From Halobacteriales archaeon SW_5_68_122 (GTDB taxonomy: Archaea > Halobacteriota > Halobacteria > Halobacteriales > Haloarculaceae), in assembly GCA_003022815.1 (NCBI GenBank), contig PXSL01000056.1, positions 1 through 5,611 of the forward strand: DNA of 5,611 nucleotides, in the 5' to 3' direction. Shown here in pieces: positions 1 to 5,611 of this stretch; position 1 is the stretch's first letter; every line of letters begins with the position of its first letter. The position numbers and the translations under genes are program-made. The notes beneath the pieces are model-generated. The model did no database searches. It had not been told where the DNA came from and saw only the letters and a program-made list of their open reading frames with translations.

Positions 1-2358
1 CTGGTGGCGGGCGGCGAGGCCCACGTCGACGGGGAGTACCTCTATCAGGACTACGTGTACGACGACCACGGCGCCGACACCCGCTCGGTGTTCGACCAGC
101 AGCCGGAGGGCAATGCCATGGGCGGGTTCTACTCGCGGGCCACCGGCGACTACCGCTACCCGAGCGACCCGGACCGCTACGGCTACAACGCCGCCGACTT
201 ACTGGAGTTCCGCGCCCGCCCCACCGACGAGGGCGTCGCCTACCGGGTCACCCTGAACACGATGCTGGAGCCGGACGCCGCCGCCGTCGCCGTCGGTATC
301 GACACCGAGGCCGACCCCGACGACGAGCGCGGCGACCGCCACACGGACTGGGGGTACGGGCTGGGCGAACTGGGCGCGCCCGTCGACCACCGGCTCCTCA
401 CCTGGGGCACCGGCGCCGAACTCAACGGCCAACCCCTCGACGACGAACGCGTCGACATCGACGTCCGCCGCAACCAGCTCGAGGTGGAGGTGCCGCTCTC
501 GCCCGGCGAGGAGAGCTGGCGCCACTACGTCGTCGTCGGCCTCTGGGACGCCGACGCCCGCGAGTTCAAGCAGATAGCGGTCGACGCCGACCGGAACGCC
601 CCCGGCGGCCGGAAGGCCGGCCGCTCGGCGCCGCCCGTCTTCAACGTCGGCTTCCGGTCACCCGACCAGGAGCCGATGGAGCGCAACGTCGACCTGGACA
701 CGCTCGTCCCGCGGCTGGCGACAGTGCTGGCCAACGCCCCGCAGGAGGTACTCCGGGAACTCGAGAACCCCTTCGAGGCGCTCCAGCGGTTCGGCCGGAC
801 CGCGAACCTGCTCGAGCAACTGGAGGACCCCCTGGACCTGCTGAACCCGCTCGGCAGCCCGTTCGACCCTTTCGAGGCGACCGGGCTCTCGGAGCTGCTG
901 AACGAGCTCGACCGGTTCTGGCTGCTGGGCAAGGTGGAGGGTGTCCCCCGCGTGCTCGGTATCGGCAACTGGCGCGAGCACGGCCAGGCGCTGGCGCTGG
1001 CCGACCGCGACATCTCGGCGTTCGGCGCCGACATCGACTTCGGGAAGCTCCGGGCCGGCATCACCGAGCGGGACGTTCCTGACTCGGGCTTCGTGACCTA
1101 CCTGTACCCCTCCCGGCACGACTTCGGCGTCGGCGTCGACACCCGCGCGAACGTCCTGCAGGGTCGCATCCAACCGTACGGCGTCTACGTGCCCGATGAG
1201 GTCGACCTCGATGGCGAGGACGTGCCGATGGTGACGGCGCTACACTCGCTGGGCAACTGTTACACTCAGTACCGGGTCTGGATGCCCGGTTACGTGGAGG
1301 CGCTGGCGGCGGCGACCGGCGGCGTCGTGTTCATGCCGCAGTCACGCGGGCCGGGCATCTGGTACAAGCGACGGGCCGAACTCGACGTCTTCGAGGCGTG
1401 GCGCGACCTCGAAACCCGCGTCGACGTCGATCGCTCGAAGGTGTCGGTGACCGGCTACTCGATGGGCGGGTTCGGTGCTATCATCATGGCCACGAAGAAC
1501 CCCGACTGCTTCGGGCGGTGTTTCGGCATCGTCGGGCCGCCCGCCGAGGACCCCTTAGAGGGGCCGACCAGCAATCTGCTCGCAACCCCGTCGGTGCTGA
1601 TGGACGACCTCTTCGGCGGCGAGGACGGCGGCCGTCTGTTCTCCATCTTCACGGAGGAGCCAGAGAACGCCCTCCGGGTGACCGACAACCTCCGGCACGT
1701 CCCGATGCTACTCTGGCACGGCGGCACCGACCCGCTGGTGCCGCTTCTGGGGCCGACCAACTACGCCTCGAAACTCCGCTCGCACAGCTATCGCCACCGA
1801 ATAAACGTGTTCCCGACCGCCGACCACTTCTTCCTCGCGCTGCAGGACCGCTGGGAGCGCGGCCCCGAGTACCTCGCCGAGACCGACCGCCCCGGGGACC
1901 CCGCGCGGGTCACCTTCCGGCACGTTCCCGAGTTCGACTACCCCGAGTTGGACCTCCACCACGACGGCGCCTACTGGGTGCAGGATATCGAGACCCGCGC
2001 GGACGCCGACAGCGGCCTCGTCGACGCGGTTTCGCTGGCGGACGGCTACGCCGACCCGTCGACGGAGACGTACACCCGGTCGGGCACGCGGCCGCTGGCC
2101 TACACCGCCCGCGGCCTCAAGTGGGAAGACCCCGAGGAGGAGCAACGCGGTCCCGCGAATACCCTCGAACTGTCGCTGTCGGGCGTCGAGTCGGTCGCCG
2201 TCTGGGTCGACGCCGCCGGTTTGGACCCGACCGAGGAGTTCACCGTCGAGGCCGAGACCGACGCCCCAGCGACGGTGACGCTCCGCGGCACCTCCGAGAA
2301 TCGGACGCTCGACCTCGAGGCCGGCGTATCGACGGTCGTCGTCGAGCCGCTGGAGTGA
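1..2358 (+). CDS. Two-module alpha/beta hydrolase, upstream paralogue (5' end outside window)
   Basis: This gene is partial. The frame is open through base 1, and alignment with the downstream paralogue (codon 1 here equals its Leu48) puts the true start about 47 codons upstream, so the GTG at base 4 is not the start. Residues below are counted from that GTG. Residues ~10-218 form a beta-rich, acidic module opening with GEYLYQDYVYDD and GADT. It resembles the DOMON-like/glucodextranase C-terminal binding domain (family recognition is from memory, moderate confidence). A 97-residue linker follows (nt 658-948), then an alpha/beta-hydrolase domain. The domain shows an oxyanion-type LHSL segment, nucleophile Ser486 in GYSMGG (codon 1459-1461), Asp576 in GGTDPLVP (codon 1729-1731) and His608 in ADHFF (codon 1825-1827), a complete triad in canonical order. 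A beta-rich C-terminal tail of ~170 residues follows. Likely role: esterase or peptidase-like hydrolase, possibly acting on a glycan-bound substrate; the substrate is unknown. Localisation cannot be judged without the N-terminus. Confidence 0.88.
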   Translation: MVAGGEAHVDGEYLYQDYVYDDHGADTRSVFDQQPEGNAMGGFYSRATGDYRYPSDPDRYGYNAADLLEFRARPTDEGVAYRVTLNTMLEPDAAAVAVGIDTEADPDDERGDRHTDWGYGLGELGAPVDHRLLTWGTGAELNGQPLDDERVDIDVRRNQLEVEVPLSPGEESWRHYVVVGLWDADAREFKQIAVDADRNAPGGRKAGRSAPPVFNVGFRSPDQEPMERNVDLDTLVPRLATVLANAPQEVLRELENPFEALQRFGRTANLLEQLEDPLDLLNPLGSPFDPFEATGLSELLNELDRFWLLGKVEGVPRVLGIGNWREHGQALALADRDISAFGADIDFGKLRAGITERDVPDSGFVTYLYPSRHDFGVGVDTRANVLQGRIQPYGVYVPDEVDLDGEDVPMVTALHSLGNCYTQYRVWMPGYVEALAAATGGVVFMPQSRGPGIWYKRRAELDVFEAWRDLETRVDVDRSKVSVTGYSMGGFGAIIMATKNPDCFGRCFGIVGPPAEDPLEGPTSNLLATPSVLMDDLFGGEDGGRLFSIFTEEPENALRVTDNLRHVPMLLWHGGTDPLVPLLGPTNYASKLRSHSYRHRINVFPTADHFFLALQDRWERGPEYLAETDRPGDPARVTFRHVPEFDYPELDLHHDGAYWVQDIETRADADSGLVDAVSLADGYADPSTETYTRSGTRPLAYTARGLKWEDPEEEQRGPANTLELSLSGVESVAVWVDAAGLDPTEEFTVEAETDAPATVTLRGTSENRTLDLEAGVSTVVVEPLE
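1..2358 (+). repeat. Tandem gene duplication, copy A
   Basis: This region is the upstream member of a direct gene-sized duplication with 2616-4769. Exact nucleotide matches include 248-285 (38 nt, equal to 2869-2906), 364-423 (60 nt, equal to 2988-3047) and 1374-1412 (39 nt, in the segment leading to the nucleophile). The copies are collinear. They are interrupted mainly by the linker (57 extra codons here) and the catalytic-histidine segment (21 extra codons here). Confidence 0.9.
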
Positions 2359-2365
2359 GCCGGAT

Positions 2366-2381
2366 ATGTATTTAAGTACAT
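2366..2381 (+). promoter_or_regulatory. TATA-like box inside an inverted repeat, candidate promoter/operator
   Basis: The 16-mer ATGTATTTAAGTACAT is an imperfect palindrome: 7 of 8 base pairs are symmetric about the central TTAA, and only the T2371/G2376 pair breaks symmetry. It contains TTTAAG (2371-2376), a good haloarchaeal TATA element, in an AT-rich island 8 nt after the preceding stop codon. Transcription would be expected to begin about 25-30 nt downstream, near 2398-2404, leaving a ~70-nt leader before the next gene at 2475. Because the box is itself palindromic, a dimeric repressor bound here would occlude TBP/TFB. That regulatory role is an inference. Confidence 0.55.
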
Positions 2382-2404
2382 TTGAACTCTACACGTCGTT
2401 GAAA

Positions 2405-2470
2405 ATGGTCGCACTTCAATGGACAAGCGTTCGGCGGGTCAAGGCACTTACCCGTCGGGGGACTCCGTAG
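2405..2470 (+). CDS. Possible 21-codon leader ORF (speculative)
   Basis: ATG at 2405 opens a 21-codon frame ending at TAG 2468-2470, 4 nt before the ATG of the downstream hydrolase gene. It begins almost where a transcript from the TTTAAG box at 2371 would start, so it could be translated from a leaderless mRNA and couple to the next gene. Against it, the peptide (MVALQWTSVRRVKALTRRGTP) is strongly basic, unlike the acidic haloarchaeal proteins around it, and an open frame this short is easily a chance event. It is listed as a hypothesis only. Confidence 0.15.
   Translation: MVALQWTSVRRVKALTRRGTP
2444..2454 (+). promoter_or_regulatory. Weak alternative TATA-like site for a leaderless transcript
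   Basis: The ACTTAC element at 2446-2451 is centred about 26-27 nt before the ATG at 2475. That is the spacing expected if the hydrolase gene were transcribed without a leader. The match is poor and GC-rich compared with TTTAAG at 2371, so it is the less likely promoter. Confidence 0.2.
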
Positions 2471-2474
2471 CGAC

Positions 2475-4769
2475 ATGTCGCAGGACAACGGTGCACCCGA
2501 GGGGAGTACGGACGGAGGGGCACCGTCGTCACCCCGTCCCGGGCCGGACGCGCTGTACGGCGACAATCCTACGCCGCCGCAGCTGGAGAACGGCCCCGGC
2601 TGGGAGGCCGAACCCCTGATGATCTCGGGCTGTGACGCCTACCTCGACGGCGAGTACCTCTATCAAGACTACGTGTACGACGACCGCGGCGCCGACACCC
2701 GCTCGTGGGTGTCAGGGGCGCCGTCGAACGCCAACTCGCTGGGGGGCGTCCTCTCGCAACCGACCGGCGACTACCACTACCCCAACGACGTCGAGCGGTA
2801 CGGGTACAACGCTGCCGACTTACTGGAGTTCCGCGCACAGCCGACCGACGATGGCGTCCGCTATCGAATCACCCTGAACACGATGCTGGAGCCGGACGCC
2901 GCCGCCATTGCCGTCGGCATCGACACCGAGGCCGACCCCGACGTCGTCCGCGGCGAGGGTCGCCGCACGGACTGGGGGTACGGCCTCGGCGAACTGGGCG
3001 CGCCCGTCGACCACCGGCTCCTCACCTGGGGCACCGGCGCCGAACTCGACGGCCAACCCCTCGACGACGACCGCGTCGACATCGATGTCCGGCGGCGACA
3101 GATAGACATCGAGGTGCCGCTCTCGCCGGGCGAGGAGACTTGGCGCCACTACGTCGTCGTCGGTCTCTGGGACGCCGACGCCCGCGAGTTCAAGCAAATA
3201 GCGGTCGACCCCGACGAGGAGACGCCCGGCGGCGCCAAGAAGGGACACGACACGCCACCCGTGTTCAACGTCGGCTTTCGAGTCGAGGAGCCGTACGACC
3301 GGAACCTCGGCCCGCTCGACGTCGGCCGCGGGCTGTTCGACCTGCTGGACGTGACCGGCGTCGGCCACAGCCTGCTGGAGATGGTTCTGGACCGCTCGCC
3401 GCGCGTCCTTGGGGAGGGCAACTGGCGCGAGCACGGCCAGGCGATGGCGCTGGCCGACCGCGACATCTCGGGGTTCGGCGCCGACGTCGACTTCGGGAAG
3501 CTTCGGGACGGCGTCACCGAGCGAAACGTCCCCGAGTCGGGTATCCTCTCGCTTCTGTACCCCTCACGGTACTACCTCGGCGAGGGCATCGACACCGACC
3601 GCGACGTCCTCGAGGGGCGCATCCAGCCGTACAACGCCTACGTCCCCGACGAGGTCGAGGAGCCCGCCCCGATGGTGATGCTGTTGCACTCGCTGAGCTG
3701 CTCGTACACACAGTACGCCGTCTACACGCCGAATCTGGTAAAGCAGATCAGCGAGCCGAACGGCGCGGTCGTGCTGATGCCGCAGGCGCGGGGGCCGGGG
3801 CGGTGGTACAAGCGGGAGGCCGAACTCGACGTCTTCGAGGCGTGGCGCGACCTCGAGACCCACATCGACGTCGACCGGAGCCGGGTGACGCTGGGCGGCT
3901 ACTCGATGGGCGGGTTCGGCACCTGCGTGCTGGCGGCGCAGTGTCCCGACCTGTTCGGCCGCGGCTTCTCGATCGTCGGACCGCCCACCGAGGACCCCAT
4001 CGAGGGCCTCACCGGCGGCCTCGTTGAGTCCCCGCCGTCGCTGACGACCGACCTCTTCGGCGGCGAGGGCGGCGGCCAGTTCCTCAACGTGTTCACCGAG
4101 CGCCCCGAGAGCGCCCTCGAGATAAGCGAGAACCTCCGGCACGTGCCGATGCTCATCTGGAACGGCCTGGGGGACCCGCTCGTGCCCGTCGTCTCGCCGG
4201 ATAACTACGCCCGCCGCCTCGAGCAGCACGGCTACCGCCACCAGTTCGACGTGTTCCCCGCCGAGACGGTCATCCGCAACCCCCGCCGGGTCACGTACAG
4301 ACATGTCCCGGACCTCGACCACCCCGAGGTGGGGCTAGTCCACGACGGCGCCTACTGGGTCTCCGACATCGACACCCGCGAGGACCGCGACTCGGGGCTG
4401 GTCGATGCCGTCTCCTTCGCCGACGGGTACGCCCCGCCTGAGGTCGGCAACTTCACCGAGTACGGTCGGGAACCGCGGCGGCATTTTAGCCGCGGCGTCC
4501 AGTGGGAGACTCCGTCCATCGACGCCCGTGAAGCCCCGGGGAACCGCCTGGAGGTCCGCCTCGAAGGCGTCGACGCCGTCACGCTGTGGGTCGAAGAGGC
4601 CGGCATCGACGTTGACGACGAAATCGCTCTCGAAGTCGAGAGCGACGCCCCGACGACGGTGACGCTGGCGACGGCGTTCGACACCCACGAGGTGGAGGTG
4701 CCGGCGGGCGAGTCGGTCGAGACGGTGTTCATCGGCGACCGCGGCGCCGGGTCCGGCGCCGCCGCCTAA
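2475..4769 (+). CDS. Two-module alpha/beta-hydrolase paralogue lacking the catalytic histidine segment
   Basis: A complete gene of 764 codons ending in TAA. The ATG at 2475 is the first plausible start after the intergenic region; no convincing Shine-Dalgarno precedes it. Residues 1-45 are Pro/Gly/Ser-rich and probably disordered, with no hydrophobic or twin-arginine signal. Residues ~58-269 repeat the beta-rich DOMON-like module of the upstream gene (YLYQDYVYDD, TDWGYGLGELGAPVDHR, FKQIAVD). A 40-residue linker (nt 3282-3401) leads to the alpha/beta-hydrolase domain, with Ser477 in GYSMGG (codon 3903-3905) and Asp567 in GLGDPLVP (codon 4173-4175); the Ser-Asp spacing of 90 residues equals that of the paralogue. 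The paralogue's ADHFFLALQDRWE histidine segment is missing: after VFP the chain goes straight to AETVIRNP (Ala596). The frame continues intact through the C-terminal beta-rich region. Likely an inactive or altered hydrolase that keeps its fold or binding role; an assembly error is the main alternative. It ends in a tail, RGAGSGAAA, absent from the paralogue. Confidence 0.9.
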   Translation: MSQDNGAPEGSTDGGAPSSPRPGPDALYGDNPTPPQLENGPGWEAEPLMISGCDAYLDGEYLYQDYVYDDRGADTRSWVSGAPSNANSLGGVLSQPTGDYHYPNDVERYGYNAADLLEFRAQPTDDGVRYRITLNTMLEPDAAAIAVGIDTEADPDVVRGEGRRTDWGYGLGELGAPVDHRLLTWGTGAELDGQPLDDDRVDIDVRRRQIDIEVPLSPGEETWRHYVVVGLWDADAREFKQIAVDPDEETPGGAKKGHDTPPVFNVGFRVEEPYDRNLGPLDVGRGLFDLLDVTGVGHSLLEMVLDRSPRVLGEGNWREHGQAMALADRDISGFGADVDFGKLRDGVTERNVPESGILSLLYPSRYYLGEGIDTDRDVLEGRIQPYNAYVPDEVEEPAPMVMLLHSLSCSYTQYAVYTPNLVKQISEPNGAVVLMPQARGPGRWYKREAELDVFEAWRDLETHIDVDRSRVTLGGYSMGGFGTCVLAAQCPDLFGRGFSIVGPPTEDPIEGLTGGLVESPPSLTTDLFGGEGGGQFLNVFTERPESALEISENLRHVPMLIWNGLGDPLVPVVSPDNYARRLEQHGYRHQFDVFPAETVIRNPRRVTYRHVPDLDHPEVGLVHDGAYWVSDIDTREDRDSGLVDAVSFADGYAPPEVGNFTEYGREPRRHFSRGVQWETPSIDAREAPGNRLEVRLEGVDAVTLWVEEAGIDVDDEIALEVESDAPTTVTLATAFDTHEVEVPAGESVETVFIGDRGAGSGAAA
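2616..4769 (+). repeat. Tandem gene duplication, copy B
   Basis: This is the downstream member of the gene-sized direct duplication. It starts at codon Leu48 of the complete paralogue, which aligns with base 1 of the window. Relative to copy A it has one extra codon near the start and one before TDWGYG, a linker shorter by 57 codons, and about 21 fewer codons around 4260. The N-terminal module is the best conserved part at both DNA and protein level. Confidence 0.9.
4741..4762 (+). other. Perfect 10-bp GC inverted repeat at the 3' end of the hydrolase gene
   Basis: GCGGCGCCGG (4741-4750) and CCGGCGCCGC (4753-4762) are exact reverse complements separated by GT. In RNA they would form a 9-bp all-GC stem with a 4-nt loop, ending 4 nt before the TAA stop. 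It encodes the low-complexity C-terminal tail RGAGSGAA. Only a short T run (4771-4773) follows, so it does not look like an archaeal U-tract terminator. It could still affect 3'-end stability or separate the hydrolase transcript from the next gene. Confidence 0.5.
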
Positions 4770-4790
4770 GTTTCGCTCGTACTGCGGTAC

Positions 4791-4798
4791 CGTTAAGG
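4791..4798 (+). promoter_or_regulatory. Candidate haloarchaeal promoter of the MrpA-like gene
   Basis: CGTTAAGG, with its core TTAA at 4793-4796, is centred about 32 nt before the ATG at 4827. This predicts a transcription start within a few bases of the start codon, the leaderless or near-leaderless arrangement common in haloarchaea. The palindrome CGGTACCG (4785-4792) abuts it but is short enough to be chance. There is no convincing Shine-Dalgarno between the box and the ATG. Confidence 0.5.
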
Positions 4799-4826
4799 AC
4801 TGTGTGGCTCAGGTTAGAAACGACCG

Positions 4827-5611
4827 ATGGAGTCCGTATTCCTGGCGGTCGCCCTGCCGTTCGTCGCCGCAGGGGTCATCCCGCCGCTGTCCCGCCTGCT
4901 GGGCGACCGCGTCGGCTACGTCGGCGTCGCCGTCGCCGCCGTTTCCTTCGGCCTGGTCGTCTCCCGGGTCGGCACGACGGGGAGCGGCGCAGTCGCGTGG
5001 ATTCCGTCCCTCGACGTCGCGCTCCGCCTGCGGGTCGACGCCTGGGCGCTGCTCTTTGCCCTGCTCGCCAGCGGCATCGGCGTCCTCATCTTCGCCTACG
5101 CCGCCCACTATATGCGCGGCAAGCCGAACCTTTCGCGGTTCTACGCGACGCTGTCGGCGTTCATGGGCTCGATTCTCGGCGTCGCCTTCGCGTCCGACCT
5201 CGTCGCACTATTCCTGTTCTGGGAACTGACGAGCGTCTGCTCGTTCGTCCTCATCGGCTACCACACCGACGATGCCGAGTCCCGCTACTCGGCCCGGATG
5301 GCCATGGTGATCACGGTCGGCGGCGGGCTCTGTCTGCTCGTGGCGCTGTTGCTCCTGTCGGTCGCCAGCGGTCCGGCGCTGGGCGGCCGGACGTTCGACC
5401 TGGCGACGATGCTCGCCGAGAGCGAGGCGATGCGGACGGCGCTGACCGAGCGGGGGCTGTTCGTCCCCGTCCTCCTGCTGGTGGCCGTCGCCGCCGGCGC
5501 CAAGTCCGCCCAGGTGCCGCTGCACTTCTGGCTGCCGAACGCGATGGTCGCGCCCACCCCCGTCTCGGCGTTTCTCCACTCGGCGACGATGGTCAAGGTC
5601 GGCGTGTACCT
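4827..5611 (+). CDS. mrpA: MrpA-type Na+/H+ antiporter subunit A, N-terminal part (3' end outside window)
   Basis: ATG at 4827 opens a frame that runs off the window after 261 codons plus 2 nt. MrpA/MnhA proteins are usually about 750-800 residues, so roughly a third is visible. It is a membrane protein of the proton-pumping NuoL/MrpA/MrpD family: hydrophobic segments lie near residues 3-25, 30-48, 72-96, 106-123, 125-145, 158-181 and 210-228. Diagnostic motifs are FWELTS with the family's key membrane glutamate (Glu133), AKSAQVPLHFWLPNAM with the conserved lysine (Lys226) and histidine (His233), and APTPVSAFLHSATMVKVGVYL with His251 and Lys257. The early part (VDAWALLFALLASGIGVLIF, YATLSAFMGS) favours MrpA over NuoL. 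Related MbhD/E-type subunits of membrane hydrogenase-like complexes share the motifs and remain an alternative. In known operons mrpA leads a multi-subunit antiporter that expels Na+ in exchange for H+; whether mrpB-G follow is outside the window. Own promoter box and 57-nt gap suggest separate transcription from the hydrolases. Confidence 0.85.
   Translation, partial: MESVFLAVALPFVAAGVIPPLSRLLGDRVGYVGVAVAAVSFGLVVSRVGTTGSGAVAWIPSLDVALRLRVDAWALLFALLASGIGVLIFAYAAHYMRGKPNLSRFYATLSAFMGSILGVAFASDLVALFLFWELTSVCSFVLIGYHTDDAESRYSARMAMVITVGGGLCLLVALLLLSVASGPALGGRTFDLATMLAESEAMRTALTERGLFVPVLLLVAVAAGAKSAQVPLHFWLPNAMVAPTPVSAFLHSATMVKVGVY

Noticed and set aside
4..6. GTG at base 4 as the start of the first gene
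   Set aside because: The frame is open to the window edge, and the aligned position in the downstream paralogue is residue 49, so the gene begins upstream of the window.
2419..2619. 66-codon frame starting at ATG 2419 in the intergenic region
   Set aside because: It overlaps the start of the real gene in another frame, has no promoter at leaderless spacing, and its product is an Arg/Thr-rich out-of-frame translation.
2622..2633. ISGC as a lipoprotein lipobox (Cys53 of the downstream hydrolase)
   Set aside because: It matches the lipobox pattern, but no hydrophobic segment precedes it, it lies about 50 residues in, and the upstream paralogue has no Cys there.
1398..4027. Long + strand Arg/Pro-rich frames (1398-2375 and 2705-4027)
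   Set aside because: These are shifted-frame readings of the hydrolase genes. Their extremely basic, low-complexity translations are unlike haloarchaeal proteins.
2820..4322. Long reverse-strand open frames (such as 2820-3434 and 3564-4322)
   Set aside because: They lie wholly opposite a conserved coding gene. They arise from its GC-rich third positions, matching frames appear opposite the paralogue, and the translations show no recognisable domain.
4785..4792. CGGTACCG palindrome as an operator for the antiporter gene
   Set aside because: A single 8-bp palindrome in GC-rich DNA is expected by chance, and no second copy or extended symmetry is present.
4804..5229. 141-codon frame overlapping the start of the MrpA-like gene
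   Set aside because: It is a Ser/Arg-rich out-of-frame reading. The frame from ATG 4827 encodes clear membrane segments and family motifs.

Overview
The window looks like a stretch of a haloarchaeal (class Halobacteria) chromosome or large replicon. The evidence is high GC with strongly GC-biased third codon positions, very Asp/Glu-rich soluble proteins, and AT-rich TATA-like boxes (TTTAAG, CGTTAAGG) upstream of genes that lack good Shine-Dalgarno sequences. The genus cannot be fixed from this sequence.

Three protein genes lie on the + strand and fill almost the whole window. Bases 1-2358 are the 3' part of a large two-module protein. It has an N-terminal all-beta module resembling the DOMON/glucodextranase-C type sugar-binding domain, a variable linker, an alpha/beta-hydrolase (esterase/prolyl-oligopeptidase-like) domain with a complete Ser-Asp-His set, and a C-terminal beta-rich tail. 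Bases 2475-4769 hold a complete tandem paralogue of the same architecture. A 116-nt intergenic region separates the two and carries a TATA box embedded in a near-perfect palindrome. Bases 4827-5611 are the first 261 codons of a multi-spanning membrane protein of the MrpA/NuoL antiporter family, preceded by its own TATA-like element, and the gene runs off the right edge.

The two hydrolase paralogues form a close tandem duplication with stretches of exact nucleotide identity (60 nt in one place). They differ in two informative ways. The linker is 97 residues in the upstream copy and 40 in the downstream copy. The downstream copy also lacks, in frame, about 21 residues that contain the histidine expected to complete the catalytic triad, while keeping the GYSMGG nucleophile motif and the GDPLVP aspartate. 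The pair may therefore be an active hydrolase next to a catalytically dead or altered partner. This is the most interesting point in the window.

The MrpA-like gene is probably the first gene of an Mrp-type Na+/H+ antiporter operon. Nothing in the sequence ties it functionally to the hydrolases: it has its own promoter-like box and a 57-nt gap upstream. No RNA genes, insertion sequences, CRISPR arrays or attachment sites were seen, and there is no gene-free stretch longer than 300 nt.
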